The position numbers and the translations under genes are program-made. Below the pieces are notes generated by a model. That model saw only the letters and a list, made by a program, of their open reading frames with translations, ran no database searches and was not told the origin of the DNA. From JABMRF01 sp964434235 (GTDB taxonomy: Bacteria; Patescibacteriota; Patescibacteriia; UBA11705; JABHMO01): a stretch of 12,324 bases of DNA. This document shows positions 12,315 through 12,324 of this stretch, in pieces (positions within the stretch are counted from its first letter, which is position 1; each line of letters starts with the position of its first letter). The DNA lies in contig CAYSUN010000034.1 of NCBI GenBank assembly GCA_964434235.1, positions 1-12,324 of the forward strand, given 5' to 3'.

Positions 12315-12324
12315 ACTCAACTCG

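Overview
The window is an AT-rich bacterial chromosome segment that looks like a Candidate Phyla Radiation (Patescibacteria) genome. Evidence for this is the small compact genes, an exported C39-like peptidase carrying a calcium-binding-type repeat and a C-terminal motif I associate with CPR surface proteins, a DksA/TraR-like gene followed by lspA, and several start codons sitting right behind a -10 box with no Shine-Dalgarno (SD) sequence. The lineage is inferred from gene style; there is no rRNA gene to confirm it. Rubrerythrin plus desulfoferrodoxin point to an anaerobic or microaerobic lifestyle.

Layout. 1-880: a two-helix membrane protein with a bacterial PH-like domain, split into two frames exactly at an A_AAA_AAG slippery heptamer (programmed -1 frameshift, lost base, or coupled pair). 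931-2163: a membrane-anchored exported protein of unknown function. 2164-2789: a 626-base gap with three perfect TTATCCACA DnaA boxes in 37 bp (candidate oriC or DnaA site), then a near-consensus promoter and a strong terminator about 420 nt apart, framing a candidate structured noncoding RNA. 2790-4168: the peptidase and a Fur/PerR-like regulator, cotranscribed. 4252-5938: rubrerythrin, an FNR-type flavin reductase and desulfoferrodoxin, which together form a plausible NAD(P)H-driven peroxide and superoxide reduction module. A bidirectional terminator separates it from an unknown convergent gene (5994-6911, minus strand) whose leader contains a palindrome. 7134-8501: an operon of DksA/TraR-like zinc protein, signal peptidase II and a membrane-anchored thioredoxin-like protein. 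8654-9472: a polytopic membrane protein of unknown function. 9519-9898: a noncoding repeat mosaic (7-bp tandem repeat, hairpins, a 20-bp perfect palindrome). 9899-11416: a ComM/YifB-type AAA+ ATPase. 11479-11775 (minus) and 11982-12314 (plus): two small unknown proteins.

Two expression styles stand out. The genes at 150, 8654 and 11982 have TTGACA-17-bp-TAATAT/TATTAT promoters, leaders of about 37-51 nt and good SD sequences; the minus-strand gene starting at 6911 also has a G-rich SD. The genes at 931 and 2790, and possibly others, appear leaderless. The best candidates for new biology are the slippery-site gene, the DnaA-box/ncRNA gap, and the repeat mosaic before comM.
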